NCBI GenBank assembly: GCA_022709695.1
Contig: JAKLII010000012.1
Location: forward strand, 1-64,000
Origin: Bacteroidota bacterium
GTDB lineage: Bacteria > Bacteroidota > Bacteroidia > Bacteroidales > SKPS01
DNA: 64,000 nt
Direction: 5' to 3'
Shown here in pieces: positions 49,676 through 58,500 of this stretch. The position numbers were made by a program, and so were the translations under genes. The notes beneath the pieces are model-generated. The model did no database searches. It had not been told where the DNA came from and worked only from the letters and a program-made list of their open reading frames with translations. Each line of letters begins with the position of its first letter. Positions within the stretch are counted from its first letter, which is position 1.

Positions 49676-51799
49676 CTATTCCCTGATCAACCGCTTCACA
49701 ACCCTCCCTTTTTCCGTTTGTATCGTAATCAGATACAGGCCTGCAGGAAAATCCGACAGCGAAATGGCAAACTCCTTTTCTCCGCTTCCGGCGACAGACC
49801 ACAGTTTTCGTTGCCCGGTGAGAGTATGGATCTCTGCATAAACCACGGGTTCAGAGCATAACAGCCTTACCATTCCCCGGGTGGGGTTTGGCAGGAGATC
49901 CACAGCAATGGTTTGACCGGAAGGATCATTAACGGAGAGACTGTACTCAACCCATACCGAATCTTTTGCGCTGCATCCTGATGCGGAGAATACCTCTACT
50001 ACCAGATATCCTTTACCGGAAGGAGCAAAGAAAGGGAAAATATCTCCCGCCGTACAGGAGATTACAGCCGTAGTATCTCCGTTTGACCAATGGTAACCCG
50101 CAAAACCGGAACCGGCATTCAGGTTCAGGGAATCCGACAACATGACGAATATAACCGTATCAATTCCAAGATCCACCACCGGGTTTGTATAGACATTGAT
50201 ATACGCGGTATCGCTGATCGCATAGCCGGACAGCCCCAGCACCATGCAGGTGTATTTTCCGGTAAGCAGTGTATCGGCGCAGTAGAGGGATAGCTTTGTG
50301 GCGTTCTGCCCCATGATCTGCGCCCCGTTCCTGTACCATGCGCAGCCTGTGCCGCCTCCGGTGGCGGCAACCTCCAGGATTAGCGAATCGCCCACGCACA
50401 GGTTCTGGCTCAGGGGTTGTTGGGTAATAAGTGGCGTTCCATCATGGTACAGTGCTACATAACTATCCTGCAATCCTTTACTGACCAGTGTATTGCTGTT
50501 ACCGAACTGGGCTGTTCCGTTGTAGACGCCGGCGATGTAAACCAGTCCCTGTTTGTACACCTGTATCCCTTTGCCGTAATCGTTGTTGGTACCTCCGGCA
50601 AGTACAGCCCACAGGATGGATCCGGTGCGGGTATATTTCGCCAGCGAAACATCATCCACACCTGCACCGGTAAGCAGAATCGGGCCGAAGTTGCCCTGGT
50701 TCTTGATAAAGCCGGTAACATACACATTCCCTACGTTATCGCACGAAATCCCTATCCCCTTATCATCCGAAACACCGCCAAACGGCAGCGACCACTCGCA
50801 ATTGCCGGCAGGATCGTAATAGGCTGCGAATCCGTCCTTGGCTCCATAACTGGTAATGGCAGGTGCCGGGGGGAAATTGACCGTAAGGAAGAATGAGCCC
50901 GTTACCGCAATGTGGTCGTATGCATCCACCTCGATGCCATTGCCGTAGTCATCGCTGGTACCTCCGGCATGGGTGGCCCAGATCCATGTGCCGGCCGGAC
51001 TGCATTTGGCCAGAAACACATCGTTAACGCCATAGGTGATGATCTGATGGGTTCCAAACCATGCGGTATCCTTGAATGCTCCCGTTATGTAACTGTTGCC
51101 CTGGCTGTCGACCCCGACCGAGGAGGCCCAGGCGTTGTACTGGCCACCACCGTAGGTTGCCCATTGCAACTGCCCGGCAGCACTGTATTTTGCCAGAAAT
51201 GCATTCTGAAGACCTGCCGAATGTATGGTGGTGTTGCCAAACTGCGCAGAATCTTCGTAGTGTCCTGTAACCAGCACATTGCCAAAGGGGTCAAATTCGA
51301 TCCCTTTTCCCCGGATATTGCCCCCCGTAGCTGAACGGGCCCACAACAGCTGTCCGGCAGCATCGTACTTCGCGATAAAAAAACTCTCTTTCCCGGATAT
51401 TCCCGGCAACACCACAGTATCGATTGTCAGGGTGCCTTTGTAATAACCGGTAACCGCTATATTCCCAGCATGGTCGGCGGCCACCGAAAGGGCTTCGGCA
51501 TCCAGTGCGCTGCCCCCTTTTGCTGCCCAGATGAAGGTACCCGTTTTACTGTATTTTGCAATGTACATATCCATCATCCCGCTGCTCTTCAGAAAGCTGG
51601 TGCCGAACCAGGCAGTATCGCTGAACTTACCGCAGATGATCACATTCCCATCCGGATCCACTGCCGGAAGCTCTGCCTCATCGCGTCCCGTACCTCCGGA
51701 AGTCCTGGCCCACTGCCATCCGGTTACCTGACAATCAGCTGTATAGGCAAATCCGAAAATCAACCAAAAAACCCACAGGAGTTTAATTTTTGTATGCAT
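49676..51799 (-). CDS. SBBP-repeat protein secreted by the type IX system
   Basis: This encodes 707 aa. Signal peptide (WVFWLIFGFAYTADC), then about eight SBBP-type beta-propeller repeats (WARTSGGTGRDEAELPAVD, DPDGNVIICGKFSDT, GVDSQGNSYITGAF). An Ig-like domain (ITQQPLSQNLCVGDSLILE) and a type A sorting domain close it (LLPNPTRGMVRL, FPAGLYLITIQT). The sorting domain is removed when the protein is attached at the cell surface. The propeller role is unknown, and binding or adhesion is usual. It shows that the host has a type IX secretion system. Confidence 0.9.
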   Translation of the reverse strand: MHTKIKLLWVFWLIFGFAYTADCQVTGWQWARTSGGTGRDEAELPAVDPDGNVIICGKFSDTAWFGTSFLKSSGMMDMYIAKYSKTGTFIWAAKGGSALDAEALSVAADHAGNIAVTGYYKGTLTIDTVVLPGISGKESFFIAKYDAAGQLLWARSATGGNIRGKGIEFDPFGNVLVTGHYEDSAQFGNTTIHSAGLQNAFLAKYSAAGQLQWATYGGGQYNAWASSVGVDSQGNSYITGAFKDTAWFGTHQIITYGVNDVFLAKCSPAGTWIWATHAGGTSDDYGNGIEVDAYDHIAVTGSFFLTVNFPPAPAITSYGAKDGFAAYYDPAGNCEWSLPFGGVSDDKGIGISCDNVGNVYVTGFIKNQGNFGPILLTGAGVDDVSLAKYTRTGSILWAVLAGGTNNDYGKGIQVYKQGLVYIAGVYNGTAQFGNSNTLVSKGLQDSYVALYHDGTPLITQQPLSQNLCVGDSLILEVAATGGGTGCAWYRNGAQIMGQNATKLSLYCADTLLTGKYTCMVLGLSGYAISDTAYINVYTNPVVDLGIDTVIFVMLSDSLNLNAGSGFAGYHWSNGDTTAVISCTAGDIFPFFAPSGKGYLVVEVFSASGCSAKDSVWVEYSLSVNDPSGQTIAVDLLPNPTRGMVRLLCSEPVVYAEIHTLTGQRKLWSVAGSGEKEFAISLSDFPAGLYLITIQTEKGRVVKRLIRE

Positions 51800-51822
51800 G
51801 ACAGATCATTTTTATTTCTTTT

Positions 51823-51830
51823 CAAATGTA
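51823..51830 (-). promoter_or_regulatory. -7 box (TACATTTG) of the SBBP gene
   Basis: On the minus strand TACATTTG lies 24 nt before ATG 51799. Confidence 0.55.
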
Positions 51831-51918
51831 GAAAACAATTATGTATAATGCAATATTCAATATGATATTTATTCCGTGAGAAAATCACTTCAGAATTGTA
51901 CCCTGTCTGATAAAAAAG

Positions 51919-51926
51919 TAAGTTTG
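51919..51926 (+). promoter_or_regulatory. -7 box (TAAGTTTG) of the channel gene
   Basis: TAAGTTTG lies 20 nt before ATG 51946 and fits the same consensus as its neighbours. Confidence 0.55.
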
Positions 51927-51945
51927 AAGGCTAAAATGAGACGTT

Positions 51946-52743
51946 ATGAAAATCAACAGGAACCGTCTGCATGAAATTATTTTTGAAGCCGAAACCAGAG
52001 AGGGAAAGATGTTTGATTTGATCCTGATGGCTGCCATTCTGGTGAGTGTAGTGGTGGTCATCCTCGATTCGGTGGCTTCGGTCAGACTCAGGTATCATAT
52101 GCTGTTCATCACCCTGGAGTATATTTTTACCGGTTTATTCACCATTGAATATGCACTGCGGATATACAGCGTCAAGTCGCCGGTCAGGTATATCACCAGT
52201 TTTTTCGGCATCATCGACCTCATTTCGATACTACCGACATTTCTGGCGATCCTGGTACCGGGAGCGCAGTCGCTGCTGGTTATCCGAATCTTCAGACTTC
52301 TGAGAATATTCAGGGTATTGAAGCTATCGAGGTACCACAAGGCCTCTTATTATCTGATCCGGTCATTGCAGGCATCGCGTCATAAAATATTCGTATTCCT
52401 TGCTACCGTTTTAACCATTGTGGTGATTATGGGGGCGTTGATGTACCTGATCGAAGGGGCTGATTCAGACTTTACAGATATCCCCACCGGCATCTACTGG
52501 GCTGTTGTAACCATAACCACTGTCGGATACGGTGATATTTCGCCGGTGACCGCATTGGGTCAGATGATGGCTTCGTTTCTGATGATCGTGGGTTATGCCA
52601 TTATTGCCGTGCCAACCGGCATCATCACAGCCGAAATTGTGCGCACCGGAAAGTTCGACAATACCATATCCTGCCCCAACTGCAGCAAGGAGGGACACGA
52701 CTCAATGGCTTCCTATTGCAAGTATTGCGGTCATAAGCTCTAA
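51946..52743 (+). CDS. Kv-type voltage-gated potassium channel with C-terminal zinc ribbon
   Basis: This encodes 265 aa. Six membrane segments include an S4-like helix with regularly spaced arginines (VIRIFRLLRIFRVLKLSRY). The pore filter reads TTVGYGD. After S6 the chain ends in CPNCSKEGH and CKYCGHKL, a CxxC-CxxC zinc ribbon. K+ selectivity follows from the filter. The zinc ribbon may help tetramer assembly or sensing; that is inferred. Confidence 0.9.
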   Translation: MKINRNRLHEIIFEAETREGKMFDLILMAAILVSVVVVILDSVASVRLRYHMLFITLEYIFTGLFTIEYALRIYSVKSPVRYITSFFGIIDLISILPTFLAILVPGAQSLLVIRIFRLLRIFRVLKLSRYHKASYYLIRSLQASRHKIFVFLATVLTIVVIMGALMYLIEGADSDFTDIPTGIYWAVVTITTVGYGDISPVTALGQMMASFLMIVGYAIIAVPTGIITAEIVRTGKFDNTISCPNCSKEGHDSMASYCKYCGHKL

Positions 52744-52749
52744 AAGGCG

Positions 52750-52757
52750 TATCTTTG
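52750..52757 (+). promoter_or_regulatory. -7 box (TATCTTTG) of the FKBP gene
   Basis: TATCTTTG lies 22 nt before ATG 52780. Confidence 0.6.
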
Positions 52758-52779
52758 CATCCCTAAAATCTTACAATTC

Positions 52780-53511
52780 ATGAAGAAGAAGCTCCCTATT
52801 TTCGTTTTGGCAATCGTTGCCGGTATTATGATGCAATCGTGCGGTATGCTGAAATGCCCGAAGAAATCAGCCAGGTGTGGTTCCAAAACGGAATTTGCCA
52901 CCCAGATGGACACCGTAAGCTATATGATAGGTCAGGAAATTGGTGCAAGTTTCAAAACCAATTTTATCGACATCAAAACCGCAGCACTGATCAAGGGGAT
53001 CGAAGATGCCATACAGGGTAATGATTCCATGTTTTCAGCCGAAGTAAAAGACCAGGTGATGACCGCTTTCCAGTTCCAGCTGCAGCAGGCTGATTTTGAG
53101 CGGCGCGAGAAGGTTGCTTCTGCCAACCGGCAGGAAGAAACTGATTTTATGACTGCCAACCGGACCAAAGAGGGTGTAATGGAAACGGAATCGGGCATTC
53201 AGTATAAGGTAATCCGTCTGGGTGCAGGTGAAAAACCCGTTGCCACCGACACGGTACAGGTGCATTATGAAGGGCGGTTTGTGGATGGTGAGGTATTTGA
53301 TGCTTCGCGCAATCACGGCACTGAACCCACCGAATTCCCCCTCAACCGCGTGATCCCCGGGTGGACCGAAGCATTGCAATTGATGCCGGTAGGATCCGTA
53401 TTCGAAATATACCTTCCGGCCGGGCTTTCGTATGGCGAAAGGGGAAACGAAAGAATCCAGCCCAACAAAATGCTCATTTTTAAAGTAGAGCTGATCGGAA
53501 TCAAGAGATAA
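52780..53511 (+). CDS. FKBP-type peptidyl-prolyl isomerase, lipoprotein (Mip-like)
   Basis: This encodes 243 aa. Lipobox MQSCGML, a helical FKBP_N dimerisation domain (DTVSYMIGQEIGASFKTNF), and a C-terminal FKBP domain (VQVHYEGRFVDGEVFDAS, VIPGWTEALQLMPVGS, YGERG). It would speed folding of exported proteins. YitT follows after 6 bp, so the two are co-transcribed. Confidence 0.92.
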   Translation: MKKKLPIFVLAIVAGIMMQSCGMLKCPKKSARCGSKTEFATQMDTVSYMIGQEIGASFKTNFIDIKTAALIKGIEDAIQGNDSMFSAEVKDQVMTAFQFQLQQADFERREKVASANRQEETDFMTANRTKEGVMETESGIQYKVIRLGAGEKPVATDTVQVHYEGRFVDGEVFDASRNHGTEPTEFPLNRVIPGWTEALQLMPVGSVFEIYLPAGLSYGERGNERIQPNKMLIFKVELIGIKR

Positions 53512-53517
53512 AACAAT

Positions 53518-54414
53518 ATGGGAAGGTTCATCCCTTTTGAAAAACCTTTCAGCAGGAAGTGGTTTCGCTCTTACCTGCTGATTGTGCTGGGAACCTTTGC
53601 AGTGGCTGCCGGGTATGTGTTTTTCATATCCCCTCATAAAATCGTGCCCGGTGGCGTGTATGGCATCGCCATCATGATTCACTACACCCTGGGATTCCCG
53701 ATTGGCGTTACAGCGCTGTTCTTCAATATTCCGCTTACAATACTGGGGATAAAGGTACTGGGACCCAGATTCGGTGTAAAAACTGTGGTCGGATTCATCC
53801 TTACCTCGGTATTTGTCGACGGGCTTTACTATCTCTGGGGAAATGCCGCCCTGGTTGAGGAAGATACGCTTCTGTCGTGCATCTTCGGGGGACTTCTCAT
53901 CGGACTTGGCGTAGGGTTGGTTTTTAAGGCAAAAGCTTCGAGTGGCGGTACCGATCTTGTATCGATGATGCTGGGCAAAGTAACCAAAATGCCACTTGGA
54001 CAACTCAGCATGATGGTGGATTCTACGATTGTGCTGGCCAGTTTGCTGGTGTTCGGCGACTGGAAAATCCCCCTCTATTCCTTCATCGTAATTTTCATCC
54101 TGGGGAAGGTGGTGGATGTAACGCTTCAGGGGATCAGCTATGACAAAACCCTGTTTATCATCTCTGATAAATACGAAGAGATCAGGGATAAGATCATCAA
54201 CGACCTGAACCGTGGCGGTACCTTTATCCAGGGAGAAGGGATGTACAACGGAGCCCCAAAAAAGATCATTTATGTGGTGGTCAGCCGTCGCGAACTGGCG
54301 ATGCTCGAGGAATTTATCAGCCAGATCGATCCGGGAGCCTTTTTAAGTGTGGTGGATGCCAATGAGATACTGGGAAAAGGTTTTAAATCGTTACATGAAA
54401 AAGTTACCGATTAA
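53518..54414 (+). CDS. YitT-family membrane protein
   Basis: This encodes 298 aa. Five to six membrane helices (YLLIVLGTFAVAAGYVFFI, LGVGLVFKAKASSGGTDLV) form the YitT_membrane domain, and a cytosolic DUF2179 ending follows (GMYNGAPKKIIYVVVSRRE, IDPGAFLSVVDANEILGKG). The transported or sensed molecule is unknown for the family. Confidence 0.9.
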   Translation: MGRFIPFEKPFSRKWFRSYLLIVLGTFAVAAGYVFFISPHKIVPGGVYGIAIMIHYTLGFPIGVTALFFNIPLTILGIKVLGPRFGVKTVVGFILTSVFVDGLYYLWGNAALVEEDTLLSCIFGGLLIGLGVGLVFKAKASSGGTDLVSMMLGKVTKMPLGQLSMMVDSTIVLASLLVFGDWKIPLYSFIVIFILGKVVDVTLQGISYDKTLFIISDKYEEIRDKIINDLNRGGTFIQGEGMYNGAPKKIIYVVVSRRELAMLEEFISQIDPGAFLSVVDANEILGKGFKSLHEKVTD

Positions 54415-54424
54415 CCCTCAGCCA

Positions 54425-55075
54425 ATGAAAACCCGCAACTTTATTTTATGTGTGATCCTGATGACAATTTTACCACAATTATCTTATGCTCAGATGTTTA
54501 ATCTGGGGATTAAAGGTGGCATAAACTCCAACATGCTCATCACACAAAGTGAGGACTTTACGGCGGGCAATGCAAAAATAGGATTTGTGGGTGGACTCTT
54601 TTTCAAGGTAAAATCAGGCATGCTCTCTTTTCAGCCTGAAGCCCTGTTTTCACATAAACAGGGGTTGTTCACCTACTCGGAAGTCAACAATGATGGGTTG
54701 GATACTTTTTTCCATGCCAGTTTCACCAATATTGATTTTCCCCTGCTGATTTCCGTTCACCCGTTTAAATATTTCAGGATCGGAACAGGTCCGGTGGTGA
54801 GTTATCCGTTCAGGGAGAAAATCACCTACACCACCACCCAGAACAACCAGTCGGTAACGATTGAAAAGGACTTCTTCAAAAACGCTGCCTACAGCTGGCA
54901 GATCAGTGCAGCTGTTGAGGCTGGCCGGTGGGTGTTTGAGGGAAGGTATGAAATCGGGATCGACAAACTCAATTACGACATCGATCTGCCTGGTCAGTCG
55001 GTAACGATAGACCCACAGCTCAAAGGCCGGACCTGGCAGTTTACCGTAGGATATAAGTTTATCAAACCCAGTTAA
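54425..55075 (+). CDS. Porin-family outer-membrane beta-barrel protein
   Basis: This encodes 216 aa from ATG 54425, chosen because MKTRNFILCVILMTILPQ is a proper signal peptide (cleaved after SYAQ). The barrel opens with FNLGIKGGINSNM and ends GRTWQFTVGYKF, typical of OMP_b-brl_2 proteins. It overlaps the convergent glutathione peroxidase by 4 bp. The role is unknown. Confidence 0.82.
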   Translation: MKTRNFILCVILMTILPQLSYAQMFNLGIKGGINSNMLITQSEDFTAGNAKIGFVGGLFFKVKSGMLSFQPEALFSHKQGLFTYSEVNNDGLDTFFHASFTNIDFPLLISVHPFKYFRIGTGPVVSYPFREKITYTTTQNNQSVTIEKDFFKNAAYSWQISAAVEAGRWVFEGRYEIGIDKLNYDIDLPGQSVTIDPQLKGRTWQFTVGYKFIKPS

Positions 55076-55674
55076 GAGCCAAAACCGGGGGCAACCCCCT
55101 TCTCTATCCAGCTGACAATCCGCTCCGAACCGGGATTCTCCCTGGAATAGGCAACACCCACAAGGTTTCCCTGCTCATCCACCAGGTACTTCTGGAAGTT
55201 CCATTTCACTTCGGTGTCCTGTACCCCGTTCAGTGACTTCCGGGTAAGCCAGGCATACAGCGGATCGATTTCCTCACCCTTAACCGAGATTTTCGACATC
55301 ATCGGGAAGGTCACTTTGTATTTTGAAGAACAGAACTCTTTGATCTCAGCATCGGAGCCTGGCTCCTGCGACATAAAGTTATTGGCCGGAAAGCCGATGA
55401 TGACGAAATTCTGATTGCGGTACTTTTCATACAACAGCTGTAAAGGCTCATACTGTGGCGTAAATCCGCATTTCGATGCCACATTCACAATCATCACTTT
55501 CTTCCCTTTCAGCTCTGACATATTGTAGGGTTTACCATCAATGTCATTGACAACAAAATCGTATAAACTTTTGGATTGCATAGCTGCTTTGGAAGCTGTG
55601 TTTTTACTTGATCCACAGGAATTAAACATAAACAAGCCTAACAAGGCTACCGTCAGGAACATCATTTTTTTCAT
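55072..55674 (-). CDS. Glutathione peroxidase-family lipoprotein (Cys type)
   Basis: This encodes 200 aa. SPII signal (LGLFMFNSCGSS) followed by a thioredoxin-fold peroxidase. The active cysteine is in NVASKCGFTPQY, with GFPANNF and WNFQKYLVDEQG completing the catalytic set. Cysteine replaces selenocysteine, so electrons probably come from thioredoxin. A lipoprotein form works in the envelope. Confidence 0.92.
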   Translation of the reverse strand: MKKMMFLTVALLGLFMFNSCGSSKNTASKAAMQSKSLYDFVVNDIDGKPYNMSELKGKKVMIVNVASKCGFTPQYEPLQLLYEKYRNQNFVIIGFPANNFMSQEPGSDAEIKEFCSSKYKVTFPMMSKISVKGEEIDPLYAWLTRKSLNGVQDTEVKWNFQKYLVDEQGNLVGVAYSRENPGSERIVSWIEKGVAPGFGS

Positions 55675-55737
55675 AGGTATTGCATTTTTGTTTAACCAAA
55701 AACAAAAAAACCTTCACAATGTTCATGAACGACCCAT

Positions 55738-55780
55738 AGGGTCAACGCATGCGTTGACCCTACCGGCATGCGTTGACCCT
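55738..55780. repeat. Palindrome plus half-copy of the GCATGCGTTGACCCT repeat
   Basis: AGGGTCAACGCATGCGTTGACCCT at 55738-55761 is a perfect palindrome. GCATGCGTTGACCCT recurs at 55766-55780, 19 bp on. The core is shared with 40584-40607. It lies between the ends and starts of minus-strand genes and looks like a dispersed palindromic element. Confidence 0.6.
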
Positions 55781-55795
55781 ACGGGTTATTTGGCG

Positions 55796-55975
55796 TTACG
55801 GTTTGATTCCGTAAAAACACCGCACCGGGGAATCCACCTTTCCCTCCTTGACCAGGGCCTTGATCCCCTTTTCCACCTCTTTTTTGTCAATGCCGGATGC
55901 ATCGGCGATTTCTCCTGCCTTCATGGGTTTACCGGAAGCAGCAAGGGTCTTCAACACAACTTCTTTGATTTCCAT
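55796..55975 (-). CDS. 59-aa winged-helix DNA-binding-like protein
   Basis: On the minus strand ATG 55975 opens a 59-codon frame ending in TAA at 55796-55798. The product starts MEIKEVVLKTLAASGKPMKA and continues GEIADASGIDKKEVEKGIKA, then LVKEGKVDSP and CFYGIKP. This is a compact winged helix: two helices, a recognition helix and a beta wing. It is a short stand-alone regulator or chromatin-like protein. It lies upstream of gpx on the same strand, separated by the palindromic repeat. Confidence 0.8.
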   Translation of the reverse strand: MEIKEVVLKTLAASGKPMKAGEIADASGIDKKEVEKGIKALVKEGKVDSPVRCFYGIKP

Positions 55976-56021
55976 AATTTTTCGTTTTTTAAGGTTGGAT
56001 TACAGGGTTACGAAGATACGT

Positions 56022-56029
56022 TATCTTTG
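56022..56029 (+). promoter_or_regulatory. -7 box (TATCTTTG) of the MFS gene, decides its start
   Basis: TATCTTTG lies 22 nt before ATG 56051. The longest frame, from 55541, would run through this box and antisense to two other genes, so it is rejected. Confidence 0.65.
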
Positions 56030-56050
56030 CTGCCCCAACTCTGTTACTGC

Positions 56051-57328
56051 ATGAAAAAGCTGGAACCAGCCGAAAAACGCACATTCCTGCTGCACTTCAG
56101 CTATTCACTTCTCGAAGGGGTGATTCTAGGGGTATTCTCCCTCAACGAGTTTATCTTCCTTACCTCGATGAAGGGTTCCAACTACCTGATGAGCTTCATC
56201 TTCACCTTCAGCATGGGGGTATTTGTATTTCTGATCATCTTCAATGAATTCATCCGCCGTAACCACAACAAGCGGAGGATGCTTCGGCGTACCGCACTCC
56301 TCACACGGATACCGATGCTGGCCATTGTCCTGTTCCCCGCGGCAGCTGAGGGATATACCCAGAACACCAGTGTGCATATGGCTTTTCTCGGAATATTCCT
56401 GGTGTATTACCTGGGCACCATGGTCATTTACCCCACCACCAACCTCCTTCTTCGCAACAGTTATTCCGGTCACAATTTCGGGTACCTGTTCAGCGTGGCC
56501 ACCACCGGAAAGAATGTGGTGATGCTGATCACTGCCCTCATCTATGGCATGTTGCTCGACCTCCACCCCTTTGCCTTCGTGTATGCCTATCCGGTAACCG
56601 GGTTGCTCGGGATTACAGGGATCTTTCTGCTGGCCGGCATCAGCTACCTTCCGGCAGAGTTACCGGAGGACCGCAAGCCCTTTGGTGCCTCGCTGCGTGA
56701 GTCGGCCAGGCGCATGTGGCACACCCTCAAAACCAACCGCCCCTATCTGCATTACGAAATCGGATTCATGCTGTACGGATTCGCCTTCATGCTTTCTGTA
56801 AATGTGATACAGATCTTCTACAAGGATGTACTGGAGCTGAACAACCGCAGCGTGGCCTTTTACCGCAATGCCTACTACATTATCACGATCTTCCTGTTGC
56901 CCTGGTTTGGAAAGCTGATCGGAAAAATCGACCCAAGGAAGTTCTCGGCTATCACTTTCAGCACCATGCTGCTGTTCGTGGGATGTATCATGCTCACCGG
57001 CTGGTTCCCTTCCCATTTCACCATCGCAGGATACAAGATCTACTATATGATGCTGCCCTACATCCTGTTTCATTCGCTGTTTGCTTCCACCATGGGTATC
57101 CTCTGGACCATAGGATCGGCCTATTTCTGCCGGAATGAAGATGCGGGAGATTACCATGCGGTGCATCTTTCCCTTACCGGCATCAGGGGTTGGATCGCCC
57201 CTCTTTTCGGGATCTTTTTTTTAGAGCTCTCAGGATTTACTGCTACCTTTGCCCTCACCATGGGGCTGTTGCTGGCCGCAGTGATTATCATGCTATGGTC
57301 GGTAATGCACGATAAACAAACCCCCTGA
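56051..57328 (+). CDS. MFS-like transporter
   Basis: This encodes 425 aa from ATG 56051 (MKKLEPAEKRTFLLHFSYS). About twelve membrane helices are visible, with a basic loop after helix 2 (RRNHNKRRMLRR) and a central cytosolic loop (LPAELPEDRKPFGASLRES). It has the MFS layout but no substrate signature that I can name. The next gene is a thioredoxin-like protein 36 bp downstream. Confidence 0.82.
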   Translation: MKKLEPAEKRTFLLHFSYSLLEGVILGVFSLNEFIFLTSMKGSNYLMSFIFTFSMGVFVFLIIFNEFIRRNHNKRRMLRRTALLTRIPMLAIVLFPAAAEGYTQNTSVHMAFLGIFLVYYLGTMVIYPTTNLLLRNSYSGHNFGYLFSVATTGKNVVMLITALIYGMLLDLHPFAFVYAYPVTGLLGITGIFLLAGISYLPAELPEDRKPFGASLRESARRMWHTLKTNRPYLHYEIGFMLYGFAFMLSVNVIQIFYKDVLELNNRSVAFYRNAYYIITIFLLPWFGKLIGKIDPRKFSAITFSTMLLFVGCIMLTGWFPSHFTIAGYKIYYMMLPYILFHSLFASTMGILWTIGSAYFCRNEDAGDYHAVHLSLTGIRGWIAPLFGIFFLELSGFTATFALTMGLLLAAVIIMLWSVMHDKQTP

Positions 57329-57363
57329 TACGTTGTTTAACCTGAAATCTTCAAGATACCCAC

Positions 57364-58470
57364 ATGAACCGATTTGGCACCTTAGTTCTCTTGATTCTCC
57401 TGGCAGTGTCAGCATCTGCCCAGAATGCCCGTATCACCCTTCAGATTGAAGGTCTGGAAGGGAAGCCCGTATTGTTGGAGTATTTCTCCGACAAAGCCAT
57501 CCAGGTATTTGCCGGAACGGCTGATTTGCAGGGAAAAGTTGAAATCAATGCAGATTTGCCGGAATATGGTTTTTACAAATTCAACCTGGATAAAGGGAAA
57601 GAGTCATTTTTTATTGTGGCCGGCCCCGGTGACAAGATGACCCTTACAACCAGAATGGGCTCCATCAACCGGAGCATGAAGGTGGAAGGCTCCCCCGTAA
57701 ATGCCCGCTGTATGGAGCTGAGGGCAAAAGCCGACAGCCTTGCGGACATGATGAAAAAACTCGATGCCGAACACCGCCAACTGAGTGCAACACCGGGAAA
57801 TGAGTCACGACTGGGTGGTATTGTGCTGGAATACAACACCCTTCAGGGGGTTCGATCAAAACTGATCCGTTCCTATATGGAGGAGAACATGGAATCCCTC
57901 ACCGTGCTCTTCTTCACCGAAGATGTGAAGATTGAAGATGCCCCCGAACTCTATGAAAAAATGCTGGATGCCCTGGTGAAAAAGTACCCGACCAACTATT
58001 TTGTCAGGGATCAGTACAACAAGATGCAGCGGGGACGTACCACCCGCATCGGGGCACTGGCACCCGATATCGCCCTTCCCACTCCTGCCGGAGATACCGT
58101 CCGGCTGAGCTCCCTCCGGGGTAAAGTGGTGCTCATCGACTTCTGGGCAGGCTGGTGTGGCCCCTGCCGTCGCGAAAACCCCAATCTGGTGGTGGTGTAT
58201 AACAAATACAAAGACAAGGGTTTTGAAGTCTACGGAGTTTCCCTTGACCGCGACAGGGCTACCTGGTTAAAAGCCATCGAGGACGACAAACTTCCCTGGG
58301 TTACCGTAAGCGACCTGAAATACTGGCAGTGTGCACCGGCACAGGTGTACGGCGTCTCCAGCATCCCCCACCAGGTGCTCATCGACCGCGAAGGGCGCAT
58401 CATAGCCAAAAACATCCGGGCGCATGACCTGGAGAGGATCCTGCCCGAATTTTTTGCCAACGAGAAATAA
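57364..58470 (+). CDS. TlpA-like thioredoxin with DUF4369 N-terminal domain
   Basis: This encodes 368 aa. Signal peptide (LVLLILLAVSASAQ), a DUF4369-type beta domain (about 20-110: ITLQIEGLEGKPVLLEYF), a helical middle, and a C-terminal AhpC/TSA-TlpA domain (about 228-365) with WAGWCGPCRRE, an active CGPC. Such proteins reduce disulfides in the envelope. Bacteroidota have many copies, and the partner is unknown. Confidence 0.92.
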   Translation: MNRFGTLVLLILLAVSASAQNARITLQIEGLEGKPVLLEYFSDKAIQVFAGTADLQGKVEINADLPEYGFYKFNLDKGKESFFIVAGPGDKMTLTTRMGSINRSMKVEGSPVNARCMELRAKADSLADMMKKLDAEHRQLSATPGNESRLGGIVLEYNTLQGVRSKLIRSYMEENMESLTVLFFTEDVKIEDAPELYEKMLDALVKKYPTNYFVRDQYNKMQRGRTTRIGALAPDIALPTPAGDTVRLSSLRGKVVLIDFWAGWCGPCRRENPNLVVVYNKYKDKGFEVYGVSLDRDRATWLKAIEDDKLPWVTVSDLKYWQCAPAQVYGVSSIPHQVLIDREGRIIAKNIRAHDLERILPEFFANEK

Positions 58471-58500
58471 CAAAGGAGCAGAGTCTTCCGCTGAAAGGTA

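Noticed and set aside
53035..54003. 322-aa minus-strand frame opposite the FKBP and YitT genes
   Set aside because: It spans two good genes on the other strand and has no family resemblance.
55541..56050. Long N-terminal extension of the MFS gene frame
   Set aside because: It runs antisense to the glutathione peroxidase and the 59-aa gene, lacks membrane helices, and contains the TATCTTTG promoter box.
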